Below, piece after piece: positions 1 through 8,294 of a DNA stretch of 64,000 nt. Each line of letters begins with the position of its first letter. Position 1 is the stretch's first letter. The notes beneath the pieces were generated by a model. The model saw only the letters and a list, made by a program, of their open reading frames with translations. It was not told where the DNA came from and ran no database searches. The stretch comes from Candidatus Mediterraneibacter excrementavium (GTDB taxonomy: Bacteria > Bacillota > Clostridia > Lachnospirales > Lachnospiraceae), in contig DWVL01000082.1 in assembly GCA_019120275.1 (NCBI GenBank), forward strand, positions 1-64,000, in the 5' to 3' direction. Both the position numbers and the translations under genes were made by a program.

Positions 1-66
1 AGCCGCAGCCAGGTGGGCAACCGCATCTGCTTTTCTGTCGTCCACTGCATATCGGAGGCCTGACAT
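1..66 (-). CDS. Possible 5' end of an unidentified gene cut by the window edge
   Basis: Reading the minus strand from an ATG at 64-66, the frame stays open to base 1 and gives 22 residues beginning MSGLRYAVDD. No clear Shine-Dalgarno site precedes it. The opposite strand is also open (ending at a TGA at 61-63), so the edge may instead be the tail of a plus-strand gene. I do not recognise either peptide. Confidence 0.2.
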   Translation of the reverse strand, partial: MSGLRYAVDDRKADAVAHLAAA

Positions 67-353
67 ATTACAGAAATTTAGGAATCCCGTTTAAACAAAT
101 GTAGGTTCAAAATTACAGGGTTGTCGCACATTTCAGGTTAACTTCTCTTTAATTTATACACATATTATACTCCGCTTATGTCCTTTTTACAACTGCATAT
201 TTTTCCAGCCCTTCCTGCGCCGGTTTCTTTTTTCTAATATCGTGCATTTTTTCATATAGTATGCTATCATAGTTGTTATCGGAGCATGACTTCCGCCGCA
301 CAGGATTGTCATTTGGCGGAAGCTCAAATACATACGAAGGAGTTTTGCTGTTT
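67..353. other. AT-rich leader upstream of the EFR1 ferredoxin
   Basis: No credible gene lies here. The stretch is AT-rich, and a strong Shine-Dalgarno AAGGAG at 337-342 sits 11 bases before the chosen ATG at 354. I could not place a confident -35/-10 pair. Confidence 0.5.
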
Positions 354-1136
354 ATGAAAATGAATGAACTGAAGCTTGTCTATTTCAGTCCGACAGGCGC
401 AACAAGAAAAGCAGTCATGGAAACCGCACGCAATATTGATCTGAAATCTGTATCTTTCGATTTTTCTGTTTATAAGGAGAAGAAACCGACACTGAAATTC
501 GCACACAATGACTTCGCGCTCTTCGGGATCCCGGTATACTATGGCCGCGTACCCGCACTTTTCATGGAATATCTCCAGAATATTTCCGGCGACAATACGC
601 CGGCCGCACTGATTGCCACATACGGCTGCCGCGAATATGACGATGCGCTCCTGGAACTCAAAACCGAACTGGAAACCCGTGGATTCAAAGTAATCGGTGC
701 TGCCGCATTCCCGTCCGAACATTCCATTGTGCCGATGATCGGCGCCAGAAGGCCAAACAAATCTGATCTGAAGACAATCGGAGAATTCGGGATCGAACTG
801 AACCGCCGCCTCAGAAAAGAAGAGGATTTCAGCAATATCACCATCCAGGTCCCCGGCAGTACGCCTTATAAAAAATACGGAAAGAACGTCCTCTTCCCGA
901 AGGCGGACAATAATATGTGCACGCTCTGCGCATCCTGTGCCAAAGTCTGTCCCACCGGCGCGATCCCGGTAAAAGAGCCGAACAAGACCGATACGAAAAA
1001 ATGCATCGGATGCATGAAATGCGTGCAGATATGTAAGCAGCATGCAAGGAGCGTTAATTCACTCAAAATGAAAGTTGTGGAAAGCAAACTTAAAAAAGCA
1101 TGCAGAAGCGATAAAGAAGCGGAGATCTTCCTGTAA
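354..1136 (+). CDS. EFR1-type ferredoxin: flavodoxin-like domain plus two 4Fe-4S clusters
   Basis: A soluble electron carrier of about 260 residues, probably cytoplasmic. The N-terminal half is flavodoxin-like: the first strand is followed by SPTGATRKAV, which resembles an FMN phosphate-binding loop. The C-terminal part carries two bacterial 4Fe-4S motifs, CTLCASCAKVCP and CIGCMKCVQIC. This arrangement is the one usually annotated as EFR1. The start at 354 is chosen over the longer frame from 273 because AAGGAG lies 11 bases upstream and homology begins with this Met. The gene stands alone and converges on trhP, so its redox partner cannot be inferred from context. Confidence 0.85.
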   Translation: MKMNELKLVYFSPTGATRKAVMETARNIDLKSVSFDFSVYKEKKPTLKFAHNDFALFGIPVYYGRVPALFMEYLQNISGDNTPAALIATYGCREYDDALLELKTELETRGFKVIGAAAFPSEHSIVPMIGARRPNKSDLKTIGEFGIELNRRLRKEEDFSNITIQVPGSTPYKKYGKNVLFPKADNNMCTLCASCAKVCPTGAIPVKEPNKTDTKKCIGCMKCVQICKQHARSVNSLKMKVVESKLKKACRSDKEAEIFL

Positions 1137-1165
1137 GACAGCTTCCTGAAATCACCTAAAGGATT

Positions 1166-1464
1166 TACGGTTTAAAAATAGCATTTATATATTTAGTCCG
1201 TATTTTTAGAATCTCAATACGGTTAATATAAAGAAATTGACTATTTCATCGGTATGATTTAGTAAGTCAATACGGATCTATTTTACAATTTCTGTATACC
1301 ATCCGTAATTTTCAAGTTGATATACGGACTAAATGTTCGTCTTAGGTAAATGAACCGTAAAAATTTGTCTAGTATACGGACCAAATTTATATTTTATAAA
1401 TTTGATCCGTATTTTTAATACATTTTATACGGACGAAAATCAAGCTTTTAGGATTATAGCGGTA
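1166..1464. repeat. Phased array of six TACGG-N27-C(C/G)GTA units, period 52/53 bp
   Basis: TACGG occurs at 1166, 1218, 1271, 1323, 1375 and 1428 (steps of 52, 53, 52, 52 and 53). Exactly 32 bases after each start is the inverted site CCGTA (1198, 1303, 1355, 1407) or a one-mismatch form CGGTA (1250, 1460). The DNA between sites is AT-rich and not conserved. Unit five is a near-perfect 18-bp hairpin (arms 1374-1391 and 1395-1412, one mismatch). The array fills the whole spacer between the convergent EFR1 and trhP genes and ends 2 bases before the trhP stop codon. No gene is visible in it. Confidence 0.9.
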
Positions 1465-1466
1465 TT

Positions 1467-2690
1467 TCACTCCCTGCGCCGGAGCAGGTCATATTCCGCC
1501 GGCACTTCCGAAAGATCCACCCACAGCACCTGCTTTGAGTGGGGTGCGCTCTCCTGTTCTCCGCCCTCTTCATTCAGGATCCGGATCACCTGCGCCTCGA
1601 CATTTCTTCCGTCCGGCTTCATGATCTCGATCACCTCTCCGACAGAGAATTTATTTCTCTGCTCGATCCGGCACAGACCGTCTCTGACTTCATTCACAAT
1701 CCCGAGATACGTATATTCTTTGTTATAAGTATTGCTGTCGTAAATCTGTGTATTTTCATCCGGCTTTCCGAAGAAGAAGCCTGTTGTAAACTGACGGTAG
1801 GTGCAGTTGGATATCTGATCCAGATACCAGGGCATATTCTTTCTGTACAGTTCCGGATCCTTCTGATAATCATCAATGGCTTTCCGGTAGGTGCGGGCCA
1901 CTGTCGCCACATAGAGCGCAGTCTTCATCCGGCCTTCGATCTTGAAACTGTCAATACCGGCATCGATCAGTTCCGGGATGTATCCGATCATACAGAGATC
2001 TTTTGAATTAAAAATATAGGTGCCCCGCTCATTTTCGTAGACCGGCATATATTCCCCCGGCCTGGTCTCTTCCACTACCGCGTATTTCCACCGACACGGA
2101 TGCGTGCATGCACCGCGGTTAGCGTCACGGCCGGTAAAATAATTGCTCAGGAGGCACCGGCCGGAATAGGAAATGCACATTGCCCCGTGGACAAATGTCT
2201 CGATTTCCAGATCATCCGGGATATGGGCGCGGATCTCTTTAATTTCTTTCAGCGAAAGTTCACGGGCGGAGACGACACGGCTGGCTCCCTGGCGATACCA
2301 GAAATGATAGGTGCCGTAATTTGTATTATTTGCCTGTGTACTGATATGGCGGTCGATCTCCGGGCAGACTTCTTTTGCGATATCGAACACGCCCGGATCC
2401 GCAATGATCAGCGCATCCGGTCGGATTTCTTTCAGTTCTTCAAAATATTCCCGCACGCCCGGCAGATCCTCATTATGAGCCAGGATATTTGCCGTAACAT
2501 AGACTTTCACGCCCCGCTCATGGGCAAAGCGGATCCCTTCTTTCATCTCCTCCATGGAGAAATTTTTCGCTTTGGCGCGAAGGCCGAAAGCCTCGCCGCC
2601 GATATAGACCGCATCAGCGCCGAATATGACTGCTGTTTTCAATACTTCCAGGCTGCTGGCCGGGATCAGTAATTCCGGATGTCTGCTCAT
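1467..2690 (-). CDS. trhP: U32-family tRNA hydroxylation protein TrhP-like
   Basis: A U32 'peptidase' family protein of 407 residues. In Bacillus, relatives of this type (YrrN/YrrO, now TrhP) make 5-hydroxyuridine at tRNA wobble position 34, using prephenate. The family signature GAMCISYSGRC is at about 169-179, followed by RDANRGAC at about 188-195. Cysteines near 172, 179, 195 and 233 resemble the spacing of the iron-sulfur ligands in related U32 proteins such as UbiU. It overlaps the trmR stop by 4 bases (ATGA), so the two are translationally coupled and likely act in sequence on the same nucleotide. The function is by family and neighbour. Confidence 0.85.
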   Translation of the reverse strand: MSRHPELLIPASSLEVLKTAVIFGADAVYIGGEAFGLRAKAKNFSMEEMKEGIRFAHERGVKVYVTANILAHNEDLPGVREYFEELKEIRPDALIIADPGVFDIAKEVCPEIDRHISTQANNTNYGTYHFWYRQGASRVVSARELSLKEIKEIRAHIPDDLEIETFVHGAMCISYSGRCLLSNYFTGRDANRGACTHPCRWKYAVVEETRPGEYMPVYENERGTYIFNSKDLCMIGYIPELIDAGIDSFKIEGRMKTALYVATVARTYRKAIDDYQKDPELYRKNMPWYLDQISNCTYRQFTTGFFFGKPDENTQIYDSNTYNKEYTYLGIVNEVRDGLCRIEQRNKFSVGEVIEIMKPDGRNVEAQVIRILNEEGGEQESAPHSKQVLWVDLSEVPAEYDLLRRRE

Positions 2691-3349
2691 TGTTCTGTTT
2701 CCTTTTCATCTTTTTTTACACTCACTGCCACACCATCCCCCAGAGGTATAACAGATGTTTCCAGTTTCTCATGGTGCTTCAGTTCATAGAGATATTCCCG
2801 CATCCTGGCGTGGATCGTACGATTCCGCCGCTCCACCGCAAACCGGGATTCGATCACATCCCCGTCCTGCATTACATTATCCGACACCAGACATCCGCCC
2901 GGCGGAAGCAGACGCATGATCTCCGGCAGGAAGTGGATATACTGTCCTTTCGCCGCATCCATAAAGATAAAATCATAGGACCCTTCAAGCGTCTTCAGCA
3001 CCTCAGCGGCATCGCCTTCGATCAGGGTGATCCTGTTCTCTTTTCCGGCACGCCGGAAATTATTCCGCGCAACAGGGATCCGCTTCTCGTAGTTTTCGAT
3101 GGTAGTGATCCGGCTTCCGGCAGGGATATATTCGCTCATCAGCAGTGCTGAAAATCCGACCGCCGTTCCAACTTCCAGAATATTTGCCGGCTTTTTCAAC
3201 AGGAGCAGGACTTTAAGGAAACTCTGCATTTCTCTTCGTATGATGGGTACGTCGTCCGCACGTGCTTCCCGTTCGATCGTCTCCAGAAGTTCGCTGTTTT
3301 TCGTATCCAGTGAATTGATAAATGTCACGATCCGTTCATCTACGATCAT
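2687..3349 (-). CDS. trmR: tRNA 5-hydroxyuridine O-methyltransferase (TrmR/YrrM-like)
   Basis: A class I SAM-dependent O-methyltransferase of 220 residues. The SAM-binding loop LEVGTAVGFS is near residue 58, an acidic DFIFMDAAKGQY segment (metal or substrate site) follows near 130, and VSDNV comes after it. B. subtilis YrrM (TrmR) converts ho5U34 of tRNA to 5-methoxyuridine, and its gene sits beside the U32 genes in the same order as here. The general catechol O-methyltransferase family is the alternative annotation, but the coupling to trhP argues for the tRNA role. The start ATG at 3349 follows AAAGGGG. Confidence 0.85.
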   Translation of the reverse strand: MIVDERIVTFINSLDTKNSELLETIEREARADDVPIIRREMQSFLKVLLLLKKPANILEVGTAVGFSALLMSEYIPAGSRITTIENYEKRIPVARNNFRRAGKENRITLIEGDAAEVLKTLEGSYDFIFMDAAKGQYIHFLPEIMRLLPPGGCLVSDNVMQDGDVIESRFAVERRNRTIHARMREYLYELKHHEKLETSVIPLGDGVAVSVKKDEKETEQ

Positions 3350-3446
3350 CCCTCACTGCCCCTTTCTTCCTCATGCATCTGTCAATCTTCTCTTTACCGA
3401 CACAGGTGCACAGAGAATCCCCTGTGCACCTGCATTTATAATGCCT

Positions 3447-5117
3447 TTATACATCCACATCCATAATGATCGGAATGACCATCGGACGTCTTTTGGTCTT
3501 CTTCCAGATATAGTCGTTCATCGCATCACGGATCACCATCTTGATCTTATTCCAGTCCGTATGCCGGCTGCCCAGACATTTGTCAAGAGCATCAGACACT
3601 GCATGTCTTGCATCCTCCATCAGCTGCTCCGACTCCCTCACATACACAAATCCTCTGGATACGATATCCGGTCCTGCAAGCAGGCGGTTCGTGCGGCGCT
3701 CGAGCGTGAGCACCACGATTATGATCCCGTCTTCCGCCAGATGCTGACGGTCACGCAGTACGATATTGCCCACATCGCCTACGCCAAGGCCGTCAACAAG
3801 CACGGCGCCGGTGTGTACCTTATCCGCCACCTTCGCAGACTCTTCATCCAGTTCCAGTACATCGCCGGACTGGATAATAAAGATATTCTCTTTCGGGATC
3901 CCAAGGCTTTTCGCCACTTCAGCATTCGCTTTCAGATGACGGTACTCGCCGTGTACAGGGATCGCATATTTCGGTTTTACCAGAGAATAGATCAGTTTCA
4001 GTTCTTCCTGGCAGGCATGTCCGGATACATGAGTATCCTGGAAGATCACTTCCGCTCCTTTTGCAGACAGTTCATTGATCACACGGGAAACAGATTTCTC
4101 ATTCCCCGGGATCGGGTTGGAACTGAAGATGATCGTATCATTTGGCTGGATCGTAACTTTCCGATGCACATCCGCCGCCATCCTGGACAGGGCAGCCATG
4201 GACTCTCCCTGGCTTCCGGTCGTGATCAGGACCATCTTCTCCGGCGGATAGTTCCTCATCTCATCGATCTCGATCAGTGTATTATCCGGCACATTCAGAT
4301 ATCCCAGTTCGGAAGCCGTAGAAATGATATTGACCATGCTCCGGCCTTCCACGACAACTTTCCTGCCATATTTGTATGCAGAGTTAATGATCTGCTGCAC
4401 ACGGTCCACATTGGATGCGAACGTAGCAATGATCAGACGCGTATTCTGATGTTCCGCGAAAATGTGGTCAAATGTAATACCCACTGTACGCTCTGACTGT
4501 GTAAATCCGCGGCGCTCCGCATTCGTACTGTCTGACATCAGCGCGAGCACGCCCTTCTTCCCGATCTCAGCAAAACGCTGAAGATCGATGGCGTCGCCGA
4601 ATACCGGTGTGTAATCCACTTTAAAGTCGCCTGTATGCACGACAACACCCGCCGGCGAATAGATCGCAAGCGCAGACGCATCCTGGATGCTGTGATTCGT
4701 CTTGATAAATTCGATCCGGAACTGTCCCAGATTAATAGACTGTCCGTGCTGAACAACCTTGCGCCGTGTGCTCCTCAGCAGGTTATGCTCTTTCAGTTTG
4801 TTTTCAATAATTCCCATTGTCAGTTTTGTTGTATAAATGGGAAGATTGATTTCTTTGAGTACATAGGGCAGCGCCCCGATATGGTCTTCATGACCATGGG
4901 TGATGACAAACCCTTTCAGTTTGGACAGATTGTCTTTCAGGTATGTTACATCCGGGATCACAAGATCAATCCCCAGCATATCATCCTCCGGGAATGCCAG
5001 TCCGCAGTCTACAACAACAATACTGTCTTCATACTCAAAGGCAGTAATATTCATTCCGATCTGCTCCAGACCTCCCAGCGGAATGATCCGTAGTTTTCCT
5101 TTCTTTTCTTTTTTCAA
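3447..5117 (-). CDS. rnj: Ribonuclease J
   Basis: A 5'-3' exo- and endoribonuclease of the metallo-beta-lactamase/beta-CASP superfamily, 556 residues, the usual length. The zinc-binding HGHEDH motif is at residues 74-79, and ALMSDSTNAE plus a C-terminal SGHACQEEL segment belong to the beta-CASP and catalytic core. It acts in mRNA decay and rRNA processing in the cytoplasm. The start appears to be TTG at 5115-5117, with GGAGGT nine bases upstream. Downstream genes trmR and trhP follow in the same direction after about 100 bases. Confidence 0.95.
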   Translation of the reverse strand: MKKEKKGKLRIIPLGGLEQIGMNITAFEYEDSIVVVDCGLAFPEDDMLGIDLVIPDVTYLKDNLSKLKGFVITHGHEDHIGALPYVLKEINLPIYTTKLTMGIIENKLKEHNLLRSTRRKVVQHGQSINLGQFRIEFIKTNHSIQDASALAIYSPAGVVVHTGDFKVDYTPVFGDAIDLQRFAEIGKKGVLALMSDSTNAERRGFTQSERTVGITFDHIFAEHQNTRLIIATFASNVDRVQQIINSAYKYGRKVVVEGRSMVNIISTASELGYLNVPDNTLIEIDEMRNYPPEKMVLITTGSQGESMAALSRMAADVHRKVTIQPNDTIIFSSNPIPGNEKSVSRVINELSAKGAEVIFQDTHVSGHACQEELKLIYSLVKPKYAIPVHGEYRHLKANAEVAKSLGIPKENIFIIQSGDVLELDEESAKVADKVHTGAVLVDGLGVGDVGNIVLRDRQHLAEDGIIIVVLTLERRTNRLLAGPDIVSRGFVYVRESEQLMEDARHAVSDALDKCLGSRHTDWNKIKMVIRDAMNDYIWKKTKRRPMVIPIIMDVDV

Positions 5118-5216
5118 ACAGCAAACACCTCCATTGATTTTTTATTTCGTTCACATTACTTCCGGGCACAAAAAAGGACAGCAGCCTTCAGAACTGCCAT
5201 AGATAAAATACACCTG

Positions 5217-5678
5217 TTATTTCTGCGCCTTCGCACAATCCCGGCACAACCCGTAGAACTTCACTTCGTGATCCAGTACATGAAACCCTGTCGTCTTCTC
5301 GATATGCTCTTCCAGTCCATCGAGCAGATCTCCGTCAAATGAGATTACCCTGCCGCAGGATCTGCATATCAGGTGATGATGACTGTGACGTGCATTTCCC
5401 TTAAGCAGATGGCCGATCTCATACCGCACACAGCCATCGTCCAGGTTGATCCGGTCCACGAGCTGCATATCCCAGAGAAGCTGGAGCGTACGATATACCG
5501 TGGCAAGTCCGATCTCCGGATAATCCTTCGACACCAGTCCGTAGACGTCTTCAGCAGTCATATGGACGCCGCTGTTCTGTTCAAGGACCGACAGCACAAG
5601 AATTCTCTGCTGTGTTACTTTCAGGCCTTTTTCCCGAAGTTTTTCCTTAAGCAGCTTTTCTGTGTTTTTCTGTTCCAT
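5217..5678 (-). CDS. Fur/PerR-family metal-dependent transcriptional regulator
   Basis: About 153 residues, typical for the Fur superfamily. An N-terminal winged helix (KVTQQRILVLSVLEQ) is followed by a dimerisation half with the regulatory metal cluster HSHHH and two CxxC pairs, CRSC and CRDC, for structural zinc. I cannot decide between iron (Fur), peroxide (PerR) and zinc (Zur) sensing from sequence. The start at 5678 is preferred over the longer frame because GAAGGA precedes it at proper spacing. It lies between DUF1292 and rnj, an order common in clostridial genomes. No Fur-box-like palindrome was noticed in this block. Confidence 0.85.
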   Translation of the reverse strand: MEQKNTEKLLKEKLREKGLKVTQQRILVLSVLEQNSGVHMTAEDVYGLVSKDYPEIGLATVYRTLQLLWDMQLVDRINLDDGCVRYEIGHLLKGNARHSHHHLICRSCGRVISFDGDLLDGLEEHIEKTTGFHVLDHEVKFYGLCRDCAKAQK

Positions 5679-5735
5679 GGGTGTTCCTTCTTCTCCCCGC
5701 AGTAAAGTAAATCTATTGTAAAGATCCAAAAGATC

Positions 5736-5996
5736 CTACATTTCTATGTTCACGTCTTCCAGCAGTTCCTCGAACACTTTTGAAACTGCCATAAGTTCAG
5801 TCTCGTCTTCAACGATCTCAAATGTTCTGTCGTCTGCGTCTGATCCCTCAGACTCTTTTAAAATCAGACATTCTGCATCGTCTTCCTCCGAATCTGTGAC
5901 CAGAAGATATGTACTCCCGCCTATCCTGGTCTCTTCAAGTACGAAAAATTCATCTGCTCCGCTGCCGTCTGCAGAATTAAATCTTACTTTTTCCAT
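5736..5996 (-). CDS. DUF1292 protein
   Basis: A small acidic protein of 86 residues, with runs such as DSEEDDAECL and a C-terminal helix ending VFEELLEDVNIEM. DUF1292 proteins have no established biochemical role. The gene is conserved next to ruvX and ireB in Firmicutes and is probably cotranscribed with them: AAGGGG before the ATG, 30 bases below ruvX. No signal peptide or membrane segment is visible. Confidence 0.8.
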   Translation of the reverse strand: MEKVRFNSADGSGADEFFVLEETRIGGSTYLLVTDSEEDDAECLILKESEGSDADDRTFEIVEDETELMAVSKVFEELLEDVNIEM

Positions 5997-6026
5997 TGAT
6001 ACTGCCCCTTAACAAATACCCTTATA

Positions 6027-6476
6027 CTATTTGCCTGCCGGCGTCTGTCCCTGCTGCATACTGAGCATGTCCAGATATCCCTGCAGGATAAAAACCGCAG
6101 CGATCTGGTCAATATGTTTTTTACGGTTTTCACGCCGTACTCCGCTTTCGATCAGAGTGCGTTCCGCACTCACCGTCGTCAGCCTTTCGTCCCACATGAT
6201 GACTTCCAGGCCTGTCCGCCGCTCAAGCATGCTGCGGAATTCCAACGCTTTTTCAGCACGCTCCCCTATATCATTATTCATGTGCTTCGGGAAACCAAGA
6301 ACGATCTTTTCGATCCCGTATTCAGAAATCAATGCTTCGATCCGGGCACAGGTCTTTCTCAGTTTGTTTTCTTCCTTCCGCGCAATCGTTTCGACCGCCT
6401 GGGCTGTGATCCCAAGCGGATCGCTGACTGCAACTCCAACGGTCTTCGTGCCGTAGTCAAGTCCCATAATCCTCAT
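6027..6476 (-). CDS. ruvX: YqgF/RuvX-family nuclease (16S rRNA maturation or Holliday junction resolvase)
   Basis: An RNase H-fold protein of 149 residues. The first acidic residue is in [15 protein letters not shown] near the N-terminus, and the conserved DERLTT follows at about 97-102. The family is annotated as a putative Holliday junction resolvase, but YqgF in E. coli is linked to 5' processing of pre-16S rRNA, which fits the RNA-processing neighbours here. It starts 7 bases below the ireB stop codon, so it belongs to the same operon. Confidence 0.9.
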   Translation of the reverse strand: MRIMGLDYGTKTVGVAVSDPLGITAQAVETIARKEENKLRKTCARIEALISEYGIEKIVLGFPKHMNNDIGERAEKALEFRSMLERRTGLEVIMWDERLTTVSAERTLIESGVRRENRKKHIDQIAAVFILQGYLDMLSMQQGQTPAGK

Positions 6477-6482
6477 AACAGA

Positions 6483-6749
6483 TTATTCCCAGGAATTATG
6501 CTCGATATACGCTTTTAAAAGTTCTTCCACGAGCTCGTCCCGCTCCACTTTCATAACCAGGCTTCTTGCCCCGTTATAACTGGTGATATAGGTCGGATCG
6601 CCTGACATGATGTATCCCACGATCTGATTGACCGGATTATATCCTTTTTCCTTCAGTGCCTTGAACACAATCTCGAGAATGTCTTTTGCTGAGATCTGCG
6701 GTCCCGGCTCAACCTGGAAGAACTGTGTATTGCTAAGATCACTCATCAT
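6483..6749 (-). CDS. ireB: IreB-family regulatory phosphoprotein (DUF965/UPF0297)
   Basis: 88 residues, matching the short IreB family. In Enterococcus, IreB is a substrate of the PASTA kinase IreK and affects cephalosporin resistance. The conserved N-terminal threonine region (SNTQFF) and the DPTYITSYN segment are visible. Start codons at 6749 and 6746 are both possible after AAGGAGG. It is the first gene of the ireB-ruvX-DUF1292-fur-rnj-trmR-trhP series and has its own promoter inside the mtaB tail. Confidence 0.9.
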   Translation of the reverse strand: MMSDLSNTQFFQVEPGPQISAKDILEIVFKALKEKGYNPVNQIVGYIMSGDPTYITSYNGARSLVMKVERDELVEELLKAYIEHNSWE

Positions 6750-6767
6750 AACGTCCTCCTTTTCTTA

Positions 6768-6824
6768 GATTTTAATACTAAAATCCCTATTTACCATTTT
6801 AATATACTCGCCTGTAAAATTCAA
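6768..6824 (-). promoter_or_regulatory. Promoter and dyad upstream of ireB
   Basis: On the minus strand, TTGAAT (6819-6824) and TAAAAT (6796-6801) are separated by 17 bases. The -35 overlaps the mtaB stop codon. Just downstream of the -10 lies a perfect inverted repeat, GATTTTA-ATAC-TAAAATC (6768-6785), a possible operator in the transcribed leader. Confidence 0.65.
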
Positions 6825-8173
6825 TGAATAATTTGTAAACCATTTTCAATTAGCACTTTTACAATATGGTTTTTAAGATTTTCCCGGTTTTCCAGTGCAA
6901 TTTTTATATATTCTTTCGTATGTCCGACCTGAACCATCCGGCCGTTTATGACTTCCTGTTCCTCAATAAGCACTTCTACCTCTCTGCCTGCATACCGTTT
7001 CTCATATGCCGCGCGCTTCTGCTCGCCCAGTGCGATCATGCGTGCGCTTCGTTCCGTTTTGACCTGTTCACTGACCTGGTCTTCCATGACCGCCGCTTTC
7101 GTTCCGCTCCGTCTGGAATATTTAAAAATATGCGTCTCATAGAAGCCGATACTGTCCACAAAGTCATAAGAAGCTTTAAATTCCTCTTCCGTCTCCCCCG
7201 GGAATCCCACGATCACGTCTGTAGTAAGGGCCGGGTCATCGAAATATTTCCTGAGGATCCTGCATTTTTCAGCATACTCCGCACTCGTGTACCTGCGGTT
7301 CATGCGCCTGAGAGTCGCATCGCACCCGCTCTGCAGGGACAGATGAAAATGCGGGCAGATCTCAGGGATGCCGCTCAGCTCCCTGGCGAAATCTTCGGTA
7401 ATGATCCCCGGCTCCAGCGAACCGAGACGGATCCGCTCAATCCCGTCCACTTCGTGGACTGCGCGGATCAGTTCCAGCAGATGTCGCTCCCGGTCAAAGT
7501 CGATCCCGTAGGAACTCAAATGGATCCCTGTCAGAACAACTTCTTTATATCCATTGGAGGCAAGTCCCTGCACTTCACGGATCACATCGTCCAGCGCCCG
7601 GCTGCGCACCCGTCCGCGGGCATAGGGAATGATACAGTACGTACAGAACTGGTTGCAGCCATCCTGCACTTTGATATATGCCCGTGTGTGATCGCCGGGC
7701 TTCGTCAGATGCAGGGACTCGTATTCCCTGGTACTGCCGATATCCTCGATTTCTGCCGCCACGGGATGTGCGCCGCTGTCTTGCCCGCATATGTCCCCCT
7801 GAACTCCGGCATTCTTCTCTGCATCCCGCTTCTGTGCATATTCGTCCAGGATCCGGATCAGATCTTTCTTATGGTTATTTCCAAGGACAATATCTATACA
7901 CGGATCCTGCTCCTTCCCATCCTGCGCCTGAACATAGCAGCCCGCCGCCACGACAATGGCGTCGGGATTCATTTTCCGCGCCCGGTGCAGCATCTGCCGG
8001 GATTTCCGGTCCGCAATATTCGTGACCGTACATGTGTTGATCACGTACACATCCGCCCCTTCTTTAAAGGGCATGATCTCATATCCTGCCTTTTCCAGCA
8101 TTTCCTGCATAGCTTCTGTTTCATAAGCATTTACCTTGCACCCCAGATTGTGCAGCGCTGCTTTTTTAGCCAT
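6821..8173 (-). CDS. mtaB: tRNA t6A37 C2-methylthiotransferase MtaB
   Basis: A radical-SAM methylthiotransferase of about 450 residues that converts t6A37 to ms2t6A in tRNAs reading ANN codons. The N-terminal UPF0004 domain supplies three cysteines (near residues 12, 48 and 79) for one 4Fe-4S cluster. The radical-SAM CNQFCTYC is near 173-180, and a TRAM-like tail follows. The opening HNLGCKVNAYE is typical of MtaB rather than MiaB or RimO. The ATG at 8173 is preferred to the in-frame TTG one codon earlier because of its spacing from GAGGT. Confidence 0.93.
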   Translation of the reverse strand: MAKKAALHNLGCKVNAYETEAMQEMLEKAGYEIMPFKEGADVYVINTCTVTNIADRKSRQMLHRARKMNPDAIVVAAGCYVQAQDGKEQDPCIDIVLGNNHKKDLIRILDEYAQKRDAEKNAGVQGDICGQDSGAHPVAAEIEDIGSTREYESLHLTKPGDHTRAYIKVQDGCNQFCTYCIIPYARGRVRSRALDDVIREVQGLASNGYKEVVLTGIHLSSYGIDFDRERHLLELIRAVHEVDGIERIRLGSLEPGIITEDFARELSGIPEICPHFHLSLQSGCDATLRRMNRRYTSAEYAEKCRILRKYFDDPALTTDVIVGFPGETEEEFKASYDFVDSIGFYETHIFKYSRRSGTKAAVMEDQVSEQVKTERSARMIALGEQKRAAYEKRYAGREVEVLIEEQEVINGRMVQVGHTKEYIKIALENRENLKNHIVKVLIENGLQIIH

Positions 8174-8204
8174 CAAATTTACCTCATTTTTCCTCTATTG
8201 TTTC

Positions 8205-8233
8205 TTGACTTTTAACAATGCATCTCTTAGAAT
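8205..8233 (+). promoter_or_regulatory. Sigma-A promoter of the HPr-like gene
   Basis: TTGACT (8205-8210) and TAGAAT (8228-8233) are separated by exactly 17 bases. The Shine-Dalgarno AAGGAGG of the HPr-like gene follows at 8279-8285. Confidence 0.75.
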
Positions 8234-8294
8234 AGACGTAGGGTTCAGAAACCCATGCTTATTTTATTGTATGATTCAAGGAGGGATTATTCAA

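Noticed and set aside
1166..1464. CRISPR array
   Set aside because: The spacing is CRISPR-like, but only about 5-8 bases per site are conserved, sites alternate in orientation, and no cas gene is present.
1166..1464. Plasmid or phage iteron origin
   Set aside because: Iterons are direct repeats of about 18-22 bp next to a rep gene; neither is seen here.
3099..4496. A 465-residue open frame on the plus strand
   Set aside because: It lies opposite RNase J and trmR, which have clear motifs. Its composition is typical of an antisense shadow.
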